Below are positions 1 to 5,653 of a stretch of 6,329 bases of DNA, piece by piece. The DNA is from Mariniphaga sp. (GTDB lineage Bacteria; Bacteroidota; Bacteroidia; Bacteroidales; Prolixibacteraceae): positions 1 to 6,329 of the forward strand of contig JANYLE010000499.1 of assembly GCA_025363795.1 (NCBI GenBank), given 5' to 3'. The notes beneath the pieces were generated by a model. The model was not told where the DNA came from, did not search any database, and worked only from the letters and a program-made list of their open reading frames with translations. The translations under genes and the position numbers were made by a program. Positions within the stretch are counted from its first letter, which is position 1. The number at the start of each line of letters is the position of its first letter.

Positions 1-152
1 ACCGGTGAATTTATCTTTCCTTCAGTAACCAATTTTTTAATCGCTTTATCGATCTCTTTTTTATCGATACCTGTTGCTTCAGCGATTTCACCACCTTTTA
101 CCGGCTTTCCGGCAGATTCAATGGCTTTGAATACAATTTCCTTTGTCTCCAT
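1..152 (-). CDS. Small winged-helix DNA-binding protein, C-terminus cut off by window edge
   Basis: The ATG is at 152 and the frame stays open for 50 codons to the window edge, so the C-terminus is missing. The visible part begins METKEIVFKAIESAGKPVKG. It has the layout of a small winged helix-turn-helix: a first helix at about residues 3-14, a second helix at about 20-27 (GGEIAEATG), a lysine-rich recognition helix at about 30-44 (KKEIDKAIKKL), and the start of a wing (EGKINSP). Short proteins of about 70 residues with this layout occur in Bacteroidota and are usually labelled MarR/ArsR-like transcriptional regulators. The DNA target is unknown. It lies on the same strand as aroC, 79 bases downstream, and may have its own promoter. 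I am confident that it is a gene and that it has a wHTH fold, but not of its biological role. Confidence 0.75.
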   Translation of the reverse strand, partial: METKEIVFKAIESAGKPVKGGEIAEATGIDKKEIDKAIKKLVTEGKINSP

Positions 153-205
153 AGCAATACATTATTAGGGTTTATATTGAGAAAATATTCTACTTGCAAT
201 CAAAC

Positions 206-226
206 CAAAAACTTAATTTGTTTTTG
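206..226 (-). terminator. AT-rich stem-loop just after aroC
   Basis: CAAAAAC and GTTTTTG form a perfect 7-bp inverted repeat around a 7-base loop, starting 5 bases beyond the aroC stop codon. On the minus strand the 3' arm is T-rich and is followed by GGTTTG. The stem is short and AT-rich, so it is at best a weak terminator or mRNA 3'-end structure. Confidence 0.3.
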
Positions 227-231
227 CTGCC

Positions 232-1305
232 TCAGAGTTTCGACAACCTGTTGAGCAAAAAGTGATCGGCAAGCACAATTGCAGCCATGGCTTCAACAAT
301 TGGTACTGCCCTGGGAAGAACGCATGGATCGTGTCGCCCTTTAGGATTTATCGTTGTCTCATTTTCATCTTTATTTATGGTCTTTTGCTCTTTCAAAAGG
401 GTGGCAATCGGTTTAAAAGCCACGCGCCAGTAAATATCCTGTCCATTTGAAATTCCGCCTTGTATCCCACCTGAATGATTGGTCAGCGTTGAAACCTTGT
501 CACCAGTCTTGATAAAAATATCATTATGCTCCGAACCAGACAATTCAGTACCTGCAAAGCCTGAACCATATTCAAATCCCTTCACCGCATTAATCCCGAG
601 CATAGCATGACCCAGATCGGCATGAAGTTTATTGAATACCGGCTCTCCCCAACCGGAAGGAACACCGGTAATTACACCACTTACAACACCACCTACTGTA
701 TCATGGTTTCGTCCGGCTTCTTCAATCCGGGCGATCATTTTCAAGGCAGTCTCAGGGTCAGGGCAGCGGACAATGTTCGATTCTGTCAACGAAAGATCAA
801 GATCCTGGTATGATTTATCCAATGCAACTTCGCCCACTTGTGAGACAAAGGCATTTATTTTAATTCCCTGACTGGCCAATAGCTGTTTTGCAATTGCACC
901 AGCAACAACCCTTGCAATCGTTTCACGGGCCGACGAGCGTCCGCCACCGCGGTGATCACGCACACCATATTTTTGATCGTATGTATAATCGGCATGTGAA
1001 GGCCGGTAAATGTCTTTGAGATCGTTATAATCAGCAGAGTGTTGATCTTTATTACGGATGATAAAACCGATAGGTGTTCCTGTTGTTTGTCCTTCGAAAA
1101 GGCCTGAAAGAAATTCAACCTGATCACTTTCGTTTCGTTGGGTGGTAATGTGCGACTGCCCTGGTTTACGCCGATCCAATTCGTTCTGAACGAACTCAAG
1201 ATCGACATTTAATCCGGCAGGACAACCATCAATAACGCCGCCAATTGCTCCGCCATGCGATTCGCCAAACGATGTAAGCCTGAATATTCTTCCTAATGTG
1301 TTCAT
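232..1305 (-). CDS. aroC: Chorismate synthase
   Basis: This is the last enzyme of the shikimate pathway. It converts 5-enolpyruvylshikimate-3-phosphate to chorismate in the cytoplasm and needs reduced FMN. The 357 residues fit the usual family length of about 350-390. All the family signatures are visible: GRIFRLTSFGESHGG at the N-terminus with His17; the RRKPGQS region at 45-51, which contributes phosphate-binding arginines; DHRGGGRSSARET at about 117-129; and GRHDPCVLPRA near the C-terminus with Arg324, His325 and Asp326. The ATG at 1305 is chosen because GRIFR normally begins 3-5 residues from the start. No Shine-Dalgarno sequence is seen, as is common in Bacteroidota. The hairpin at 1321-1344 lies directly upstream, so aroC probably has its own start signal. 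TAATTTTC at 1310-1317 is only a weak promoter-like candidate. The gene looks intact. Confidence 0.98.
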   Translation of the reverse strand: MNTLGRIFRLTSFGESHGGAIGGVIDGCPAGLNVDLEFVQNELDRRKPGQSHITTQRNESDQVEFLSGLFEGQTTGTPIGFIIRNKDQHSADYNDLKDIYRPSHADYTYDQKYGVRDHRGGGRSSARETIARVVAGAIAKQLLASQGIKINAFVSQVGEVALDKSYQDLDLSLTESNIVRCPDPETALKMIARIEEAGRNHDTVGGVVSGVITGVPSGWGEPVFNKLHADLGHAMLGINAVKGFEYGSGFAGTELSGSEHNDIFIKTGDKVSTLTNHSGGIQGGISNGQDIYWRVAFKPIATLLKEQKTINKDENETTINPKGRHDPCVLPRAVPIVEAMAAIVLADHFLLNRLSKL

Positions 1306-1320
1306 GTCTGAAAATTAATA

Positions 1321-1344
1321 AACCCGAAGTTTACACTTCGGGTT
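1321..1344 (-). terminator. Probable intrinsic terminator of slyD, in the aroC leader
   Basis: AACCCGAAGT and ACTTCGGGTT form a perfect 10-bp stem around a 4-base loop. On the minus strand the hairpin is followed by TATTAATTTT, a fairly T-rich tract; on the plus strand it is followed by CATAAAA. It therefore suits termination of leftward transcription from slyD, whose stop codon is 48 bases upstream. It ends only 15 bases before the aroC start codon, so an attenuation or leader role for aroC cannot be excluded. Confidence 0.65.
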
Positions 1345-1392
1345 CATAAAAGTAAGCTATTTTATCGAAATCTTAAGAATCAGCTAAGAATA

Positions 1393-1992
1393 TTAGTGGC
1401 ATCCACAACCTGAACCTGAAGCTTTTTCATCGCCACAGCTTCCGCTGCCGCAACCTTCAGATTCGCAGCCACCATCGCCACAACCTCCACCTGAACCGCA
1501 ACCACAGCCTGAACTGTAAGCAGCACTTAACTCTTCTGGAGTTGCATCACGAATTTCAAGAACTTCGCCTGTAAAATGAAGATCTTCGCCAGCTAAAGGA
1601 TGATTAAAATCCATCTGAACGGTATTTTCATCGACAGAAACTACGATCCCTTCCATACGTTGACCGCTGGTTGACATCATCGGAACTGCATTTCCCGGAG
1701 TAATTAACTCTTCGTCGATTTTACCGTCGACCATGAAAATACTTTTGGGAAGTTCAACAATCGCTTCCTCATTAACTTCGCCGTAAGCGTCGACTGCGGG
1801 AATTGAAATCTCGAACTTATCGCCATTATTCATTTCAGCAAGACCACTTTCGAAAGCTGGCAGCATCATTCCTGAACCGAAGAGGAAAATAAGCGGACTA
1901 TCTTTTCCGGCTTTTTCAAAAATATCACCTTCTTTTCCGTCCAACTTCAATTCATAAGTGACGGAAACCATTTTATCTTTTGCAATTGTCAT
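1393..1992 (-). CDS. slyD: SlyD-like FKBP-type peptidyl-prolyl isomerase with Cys-rich metal-binding tail
   Basis: This is a cytoplasmic prolyl cis-trans isomerase and chaperone of the SlyD branch of the FKBP family. The first FKBP portion is at about residues 1-72 (VTYELKLDGKEGDIFE, then GDKFEISIPAVDAYG). An insert-in-flap chaperone domain occupies about 73-127, and the FKBP core is completed by NHPLAGEDLHF at 130-140 and VLEIRDATPEEL. The tail from residue 160 is Gly/Cys/Ser-rich, with eight cysteines (163, 165, 171, 176, 181, 186, 196, 198) and a terminal GCGCH, the same ending as E. coli SlyD. The E. coli tail is rich in histidine as well as cysteine; here there is only one His. In E. coli the tail binds nickel and other metals and helps hydrogenase maturation; which metal is bound here is unknown. 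The ATG at 1992 has a nearby AGGA. A terminator-like hairpin follows the gene. Confidence 0.93.
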   Translation of the reverse strand: MTIAKDKMVSVTYELKLDGKEGDIFEKAGKDSPLIFLFGSGMMLPAFESGLAEMNNGDKFEISIPAVDAYGEVNEEAIVELPKSIFMVDGKIDEELITPGNAVPMMSTSGQRMEGIVVSVDENTVQMDFNHPLAGEDLHFTGEVLEIRDATPEELSAAYSSGCGCGSGGGCGDGGCESEGCGSGSCGDEKASGSGCGCH

Positions 1993-2023
1993 ATCCTGTT
2001 ATTTATATCTTAAATTAAGGGCA

Positions 2024-2054
2024 CAAAGAAAACACGTTATTCTGAATTATACAA
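2024..2054 (-). promoter_or_regulatory. Candidate Bacteroidota-type promoter for slyD
   Basis: On the minus strand TTG (2052-2054) is followed after 20 bases by TTTCTTTG (2024-2031), one mismatch from the Bacteroidota -7 consensus TAnnTTTG. It lies about 30 bases upstream of the slyD ATG. This stretch, 1993-2162, holds no other gene, and no strong terminator is seen after the lipoprotein gene. Confidence 0.4.
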
Positions 2055-2162
2055 TTCTAAGTAACGGAAAAAAGCGAAAAATGTTCTGATTAACCAATAT
2101 TTAACAGACAATCATTTGCATAAATTCCAAAGTTCAAATAGAATAACAAACCAACCTGGCAC

Positions 2163-2918
2163 CTATCTTGGAGTAACCACGTCATATTTAAGATTATCCA
2201 GACAAACGTAAGCCGGAGTATTCATTCCCCATGCGCCATTATCGGTCGATGCAAACCGGAAGGTCATTTTATTTATTTTTCCCAATGAAGATAGATCAAC
2301 AGTCGTCCATTTGTTGACGATGTAATCCTTCGAATTATCGGTGGAACGATAATCAGCCAGGTAAAAATTGACTGATTTAACTGAATCACCTGCTGCATTA
2401 TAGCCAATCACAGTCATTTTAAACCAATCCTGGTCATTGCCTGATGTACCCCCAAACTTTTTTGCGAAACTGGGGTCCCCGTTTTTCATGGTTAAAGCAG
2501 CGTAAGTGGAATTACACACACTTACACTTTTAACAGCATACTCCGAACCAGCTGTAAACGACGCGAAAGCATCACCACCGAAAGGAGGATAGTAAAGTGC
2601 AAATTTGTTGGTACCGTTTGCCCCGTCAAAGACACTGTATTGGTTACCAAAGTCAGCTGCGGTTATATCTGCTTTCTGCGAATAAGCAAATCCAGCCCAG
2701 GAACCATAGGCTGCGGTATAAATGTTGTCAAATGTCAAACCGGCAGAAGTGAATTTCCCGGTTCCGTCAGCACCATTCCAGTAGGCGGAACTCCCGGTTG
2801 ATAAACTTTCGAAATCGACCGTTTTGGTTTCGACTATATCTCCCTCTTCTTTTTGACAGGCAGTGAAGGCAAACATACTTAAAGCAATTGCAAAAATCTG
2901 GTTTTTAATAATTTTCAT
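2163..2918 (-). CDS. DUF4465 lipoprotein, probably surface-exposed and linked to cobalamin
   Basis: The protein has 251 residues. The N-terminus MKIIKNQIFAIALSMFAFTA is a lipoprotein signal peptide ending in a lipobox, FTAC, with the lipidated cysteine at residue 21. The next residues, QKEEGD, resemble the acidic export signals that send Bacteroidota lipoproteins to the cell surface. The rest, about residues 33-249, looks like a DUF4465 domain: VDFESL, WNGADGTGKFTSAGLTF, GSWAGFAYS, NQYSVFDG, FYLADYR, KWTTVDLSSLG, then DNGAWGMNTPAYVCLDNL. It is aromatic- and glycine-rich, consistent with a beta-sandwich. DUF4465 proteins occur in cobalamin-uptake loci of Bacteroidota, and I recall related surface lipoproteins (BtuH) that bind B12; that assignment is from memory. 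The start at 2918 is chosen because it gives a correct signal peptide; longer frames run into the neighbouring gene. It overlaps the CWC gene by 14 bases and lies behind a cobalamin riboswitch, which strongly supports a B12 role. Confidence 0.88.
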   Translation of the reverse strand: MKIIKNQIFAIALSMFAFTACQKEEGDIVETKTVDFESLSTGSSAYWNGADGTGKFTSAGLTFDNIYTAAYGSWAGFAYSQKADITAADFGNQYSVFDGANGTNKFALYYPPFGGDAFASFTAGSEYAVKSVSVCNSTYAALTMKNGDPSFAKKFGGTSGNDQDWFKMTVIGYNAAGDSVKSVNFYLADYRSTDNSKDYIVNKWTTVDLSSLGKINKMTFRFASTDNGAWGMNTPAYVCLDNLKYDVVTPR

Positions 2919-3120
2919 TTTCAATAGTAATTTGTTGTTGATAATTTGAGAAACACTTACGTAAGTCAGTAATACATTCGGCGCATAGACAATCCGAGAA
3001 ATTTTCCGCAAGGAATTTCCTAAAATCAGAGGTTAATGGCTCATTAAGACACCAACACTCCAAAATATCGTCGTTCCGACAAATAAACGACTTGATACAG
3101 CGCGGACAAACTTTTTCCAT
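2905..3120 (-). CDS. Small cysteine-rich CWC family protein
   Basis: This 71-residue protein has the pattern of the Cys-rich CWC family: CPRC at residues 5-8, Cys14, the naming CWC at 22-24, and DCLCAEC at 43-49, plus Cys56. The spacing suggests one or two metal sites, most likely zinc, but this is inferred. It has no signal peptide or membrane segment, so it should be cytoplasmic. Its function is unknown. The ATG at 3120 places MEKVCPRC at the N-terminus, the usual family beginning; a TTG at 3135 would add five residues and is less likely. It is the first full-length gene after the cobalamin riboswitch. The lipoprotein gene starts inside its last codons (14-base overlap), so the two are very probably translated from one mRNA. 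I recall members of this family near cobalamin-salvage genes in Bacteroidota, which fits but is unverified. Confidence 0.85.
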   Translation of the reverse strand: MEKVCPRCIKSFICRNDDILECWCLNEPLTSDFRKFLAENFSDCLCAECITDLRKCFSNYQQQITIENENY

Positions 3121-3131
3121 GTGGAATAATT

Positions 3132-3194
3132 TCAAGTTAATGTGCCGACTTTCTGTTCAAAAGTGAAAATGAATAACAATGAATTGCAGTTCAT
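3132..3194 (-). CDS. Possible 20-codon leader ORF between riboswitch and CWC gene
   Basis: ATG at 3194 opens a 20-residue frame (begins MNCNSLLFIF, ends VGTLT) that stops with TGA at 3132-3134, 11 bases before the CWC start codon. The A of the ATG is the last base of the 3' arm of the riboswitch's regulatory hairpin, and the AAAAATG context would be hidden when that hairpin forms. The peptide has a short hydrophobic centre and no recognisable family. The frame could be chance in an AT-rich leader; position is the only evidence for it. Confidence 0.3.
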   Translation of the reverse strand: MNCNSLLFIFTFEQKVGTLT

Positions 3195-3195
3195 T
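3178..3195 (-). repeat. Small inverted repeat in the riboswitch leader
   Basis: AATGAA and TTCATT form a perfect 6-bp stem around a 6-base loop. It shares two bases with the regulatory hairpin at 3194-3222 and contains the ATG of the leader ORF, so it could compete slightly with that hairpin. It is short and AT-rich, and a regulatory role is speculative. Confidence 0.3.
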
Positions 3196-3222
3196 TTTGC
3201 TACTTTCCCCGGAAAGCAAAAA
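3194..3222 (-). promoter_or_regulatory. Regulatory hairpin (P13-like) of the cobalamin riboswitch
   Basis: On the minus strand TTTTTGC (3222-3216) pairs with GCAAAAA (3200-3194), and TTTC pairs with GAAA inside it, with a 3-base GTA bulge on the 3' side. The hairpin loop CGGG (3211-3208) is an exact complement of CCCG in aptamer loop L5 (3342-3339), the arrangement of the L5-L13 kissing interaction known from cobalamin riboswitches. The T run lies before, not after, the hairpin, so it is not an intrinsic terminator. Control of translation is more likely. Confidence 0.75.
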
Positions 3223-3234
3223 AATTGTAGTGAA

Positions 3235-3410
3235 TCGCGGCAGGTATTCTGGCTCGCCTTCTTTTTGATGCCTTCCCATCCGTCGATTGACGAACAGTGA
3301 CTTGTAGTTCAAAAAGTTTGCATTAAGGCTTACAGCTGCGGGTACAGCTCCGGATTTAAACCGGATTCCCTTTTCATTGCGCATTCCCGGTGAGGAGCGC
3401 GCAATACCGA
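3235..3410 (-). ncRNA. Cobalamin (B12) riboswitch aptamer
   Basis: This is a cis-acting mRNA element that binds a cobalamin and normally lowers expression of B12 transport or synthesis genes. The conserved blocks are all present in order on the minus strand: a 7-bp stem ATTGCGC/GCGCAAT (3405-3399 with 3382-3376), AAAAGGGAA (3374-3366), P4 TCCGG/CCGGA (3365-3361 with 3353-3349), P5 AGCTG/CAGCT with loop TACCCG (3349-3334), TGTAAGC, P7 GCCTT/AAGGC (3329-3325 with 3274-3270), TCACTG, GGGAAGGC, and the B12 box GCCAGAATACCTGCC (3253-3239). The presence of the P7-P10 region fits the adenosylcobalamin-type class, like E. coli btuB. It lies in the 444-base gene-free region 3136-3579 and reads toward the CWC and DUF4465 genes. 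Outer boundaries are approximate. Confidence 0.96.
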
Positions 3411-3419
3411 AAAACGTCG

Positions 3420-3452
3420 CAAAGTTAGAAAATCTGAATACATTTAATCAAC
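3420..3452 (-). promoter_or_regulatory. Promoter of the B12-regulated operon
   Basis: TAACTTTG on the minus strand (3427-3420) is an exact match to the Bacteroidota -7 consensus TAnnTTTG. GTTG (3452-3449), 21 bases upstream, is a reasonable -33 partner. Transcription would begin at about 3412-3416, almost exactly at the first base of the riboswitch, which supports both calls. Confidence 0.7.
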
Positions 3453-3564
3453 GAAAAGGAAGAAAATCCGGAAAAGATTCATTTCGCCAATTGGACGATC
3501 CGAAGATGTCGCCTCCGGGTAATCCGGTTGTCCTATCTTATTTTTTAGTATTTTTATTCCTTCA

Positions 3565-3572
3565 CAAATTTG
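3565..3572 (+). promoter_or_regulatory. Weak candidate -7 promoter element for ligA
   Basis: CAAATTTG is one mismatch from TAnnTTTG and lies 7 bases before the ligA ATG, so the mRNA would be nearly leaderless. No convincing -33 TTTG is present; only a T-rich tract lies at 3541-3555. The rest of the stretch 3428-3564 shows no gene or recognisable element apart from the divergent promoter. Confidence 0.25.
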
Positions 3573-3579
3573 TCACACT

Positions 3580-5583
3580 ATGAATCAGCAGGAGGCCGCC
3601 AATAGGATATCGCATCTTCGGGAAGAACTTGAAAAGCACAATTATAACTACTACGTTCTGAATATACCTGAAATTGACGACTACACTTTTGATCAGCTAA
3701 TGGCTGAATTAATCGGCCTCGAAACTCAGTTTCCTGAGTTTTCTGATGCCAATTCACCGTCACAAAGGGTAGGCAGTGATCTCAGCCAGGAGTTTAAACA
3801 AGTCGCCCATAAATACCAGATGCTTTCGTTATCAAATACTTATACTGAGGAAGAAATACAGGAGTTTGACCAGCGAATCAGAAAACTTACCGATGAAACA
3901 TTTGAATATGTCTGCGAACTTAAGTTCGATGGAACTTCCATTAGTCTCACCTACGAGAACGGATTGCTAACCAGGGCCGTTACACGGGGCGATGGGGAAA
4001 AAGGGGACGATGTCACTTCAAATGTTAAAACAATCAAAAGTATTCCGCTCAGGCTAAAAGGAGATTATCCTGCTGAATTTGAGATCCGAGGCGAGATTCT
4101 GCTTCCTTTCTCAGTATTCGAAGCACTGAACAGCGAACGCGAAGAGATCGGGGAACAGCCGTTTGCCAACCCGCGAAATGCTGCGTCCGGGACTTTAAAA
4201 CTTCAAAACTCCTCCATCGTTTCTTCACGCAAGTTGGATGCCTATCTGTATTACGTTTTAGGCGATAACCTTCCCGACGACGGACATTATGAACTGCTTC
4301 AGCATGCCAAATCGTGGGGGTTTAAAATTTCGGAACATACGCGGAAATGCCAGACGCTTCAGGAGATATTTGACTTTCTGCATGAATGGAATACAAAACG
4401 AAAAGATTTGCCCGTCGCTACTGATGGCGTCGTCATCAAGATAAATTCGACCCGATTACAACAGGAACTGGGATTTACAGCCAAATCGCCACGCTGGGCC
4501 ATTGCCTATAAATTCAAGGCTGAAAGGGTTAGTACAAGACTAAATTCGGTAAGTTACCAGGTTGGACGGACGGGCGCCATCACCCCGGTTGCCAATCTCG
4601 AGCCAGTCTTACTTGCTGGTACAGTCGTAAAAAGGGCCACACTTCACAATGCGGATGTGATCAAAAGTCTGGACTTGCACCTGGGAGACCAGGTCTATGT
4701 TGAAAAGGGGGGCGAAATCATTCCCAAAATTATAAGTGTTGACATGGCTTCCCGCCATCCTATGAGCGAACCGGTCCTCTTTATTGAACGGTGCCCTGAA
4801 TGTAATACTCAATTGATTAGACTTGACGGAGAGTCGGCCAATTATTGTCCGAATGAAACAGGGTGCCCGCCACAGATAAAAGGGAAACTGGAACATTTCA
4901 TCAGCCGAAAGGCGATGAACATTGACGGGTTGGGATCCGAAACGATCGAGTTGCTGTTTCAGAAAAATCTCGTCAGGAATATTGCCGATCTGTATGATTT
5001 AAAACTTACGGACATCGTCGATCTAGACCGCATGGGAGAAAAATCTGCGACTCGCATTCTCGACAGCCTTAGTACATCAAGGGAAGTACCGTTCGAACGT
5101 GTGTTGTTTGCATTGGGAATCAGGTATGTGGGTGAAACGGTAGCGAAAAAGCTTGCCCGTGAGCTGAAATCAATTGAGCAGATTGAAAATGCAACTTTGG
5201 AGCAGCTGACCGGTGTCGAAGAGATTGGCGGCAAAATCGCCGAGAGCATTATTAACTGGTTCGCGAACGATCAAAACCGGCTCTTAATTGAACGTTTGAA
5301 AAATCATGGACTGCTTTTTGAGGTAAAAACTGAGCAGAAAGAGGGGCAAACGGAAAAGCTGAAAGGTTTATCGATAATTATTTCAGGTACCTTTGAAAAA
5401 TTTTCGCGTGATGATTTGAAAGCATTTATAGAATTGCACGGCGGAAAAAACGTTTCTTCCATCTCCGCAAAAACAAGTTATCTTGTTGCAGGAGATAATA
5501 TTGGGCCCTCAAAATTGGAGAAGGCCCAAAAGCTAAAAATCCCGATTATATCGGAGGATGAACTTCTTCAACTTACAAATTGA
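3580..5583 (+). CDS. ligA: NAD-dependent DNA ligase
   Basis: LigA seals nicks in duplex DNA, using NAD+ as adenylate donor, during replication and repair. The 667 residues match full-length bacterial enzymes (E. coli 671). Domains in order: Ia (about 1-65, with the NYNYYVLNIPEIDDYTFD segment that binds the NMN half of NAD); the nucleotidyltransferase domain with catalytic Lys115 in the CELKFDG motif, TRGDGEKGDDVT, EIRGE and DGVVIK; an OB fold (QVGRTGAITPVA, ATLHNAD); a four-cysteine zinc finger (Cys405, 408, 423, 429); helix-hairpin-helix repeats (about 440-585); and a C-terminal BRCT domain (about 593-667, GTFEKFSRDDL). The position of the conserved domain Ia tyrosine (E. coli Tyr35) is Phe37 here, a conservative change. 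The start at 3580 leaves the usual short N-terminus before LREELEKHN. It is transcribed divergently from the B12 operon. Confidence 0.98.
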   Translation: MNQQEAANRISHLREELEKHNYNYYVLNIPEIDDYTFDQLMAELIGLETQFPEFSDANSPSQRVGSDLSQEFKQVAHKYQMLSLSNTYTEEEIQEFDQRIRKLTDETFEYVCELKFDGTSISLTYENGLLTRAVTRGDGEKGDDVTSNVKTIKSIPLRLKGDYPAEFEIRGEILLPFSVFEALNSEREEIGEQPFANPRNAASGTLKLQNSSIVSSRKLDAYLYYVLGDNLPDDGHYELLQHAKSWGFKISEHTRKCQTLQEIFDFLHEWNTKRKDLPVATDGVVIKINSTRLQQELGFTAKSPRWAIAYKFKAERVSTRLNSVSYQVGRTGAITPVANLEPVLLAGTVVKRATLHNADVIKSLDLHLGDQVYVEKGGEIIPKIISVDMASRHPMSEPVLFIERCPECNTQLIRLDGESANYCPNETGCPPQIKGKLEHFISRKAMNIDGLGSETIELLFQKNLVRNIADLYDLKLTDIVDLDRMGEKSATRILDSLSTSREVPFERVLFALGIRYVGETVAKKLARELKSIEQIENATLEQLTGVEEIGGKIAESIINWFANDQNRLLIERLKNHGLLFEVKTEQKEGQTEKLKGLSIIISGTFEKFSRDDLKAFIELHGGKNVSSISAKTSYLVAGDNIGPSKLEKAQKLKIPIISEDELLQLTN

Positions 5584-5600
5584 AAGCAAACAATTTGTAA
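5573..5600 (+). terminator. Inverted repeat spanning the ligA stop codon
   Basis: TTACAAATTG and CAATTTGTAA form a perfect 10-bp stem around an 8-base loop, with the ligA TGA inside the structure. It is followed by CTATTTTTG, a modest T run. The stem is AT-rich, so it may be a weak terminator or a symmetric protein-binding site. Confidence 0.4.
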
Positions 5601-5638
5601 CTATTTTTGAAATAAAATAGGACTATTAAACGATTTTG

Positions 5639-5646
5639 TAATTTTG
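5639..5646 (+). promoter_or_regulatory. Candidate -7 promoter element for the DUF6913-like gene
   Basis: TAATTTTG matches TAnnTTTG exactly and lies 7 bases before the ATG at 5654. No clear TTTG is found about 20 bases upstream, so it is half a promoter at best. The spacing to the ATG is the same as for the weak element before ligA. Confidence 0.3.
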
Positions 5647-5653
5647 ACACAAC

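Noticed and set aside
855..1208. A 117-codon minus-strand frame within aroC, and other frames antisense to aroC, ligA and the DUF6913-like gene
   Set aside because: They overlap well-recognised genes in other frames, and their translations show no domain pattern.
2136..2180. CCAA/TTGG pairing after the lipoprotein stop as a terminator
   Set aside because: Only four base pairs with a long loop and no proper T tract.
2919..3011. A longer N-terminus for the DUF4465 lipoprotein
   Set aside because: The extension lies inside the CWC gene and would bury the signal peptide. The internal ATG at 2918 gives a standard lipoprotein signal with FTAC.
3121..3135. TTG start for the CWC protein, five residues upstream
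   Set aside because: The ATG at 3120 gives the usual MxxVCPRC beginning of the family, and TTG starts are uncommon in this phylum.
3194..3224. Leader hairpin with T run as an intrinsic terminator
   Set aside because: On the minus strand the T run precedes the stem and serves as its 5' arm; the sequence after the stem is TGAACTGC, with no T tract. The loop complementarity to L5 explains it better as P13.
3157..3384. A 75-codon open frame on the minus strand upstream of the CWC gene
   Set aside because: It runs through the cobalamin riboswitch, whose conserved blocks explain the sequence. The translation resembles no protein family.
3377..3583. A 68-codon plus-strand frame running into the ligA start
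   Set aside because: It overlaps the riboswitch 5' end and the divergent promoter region, has low-complexity basic content, and shows no family resemblance.
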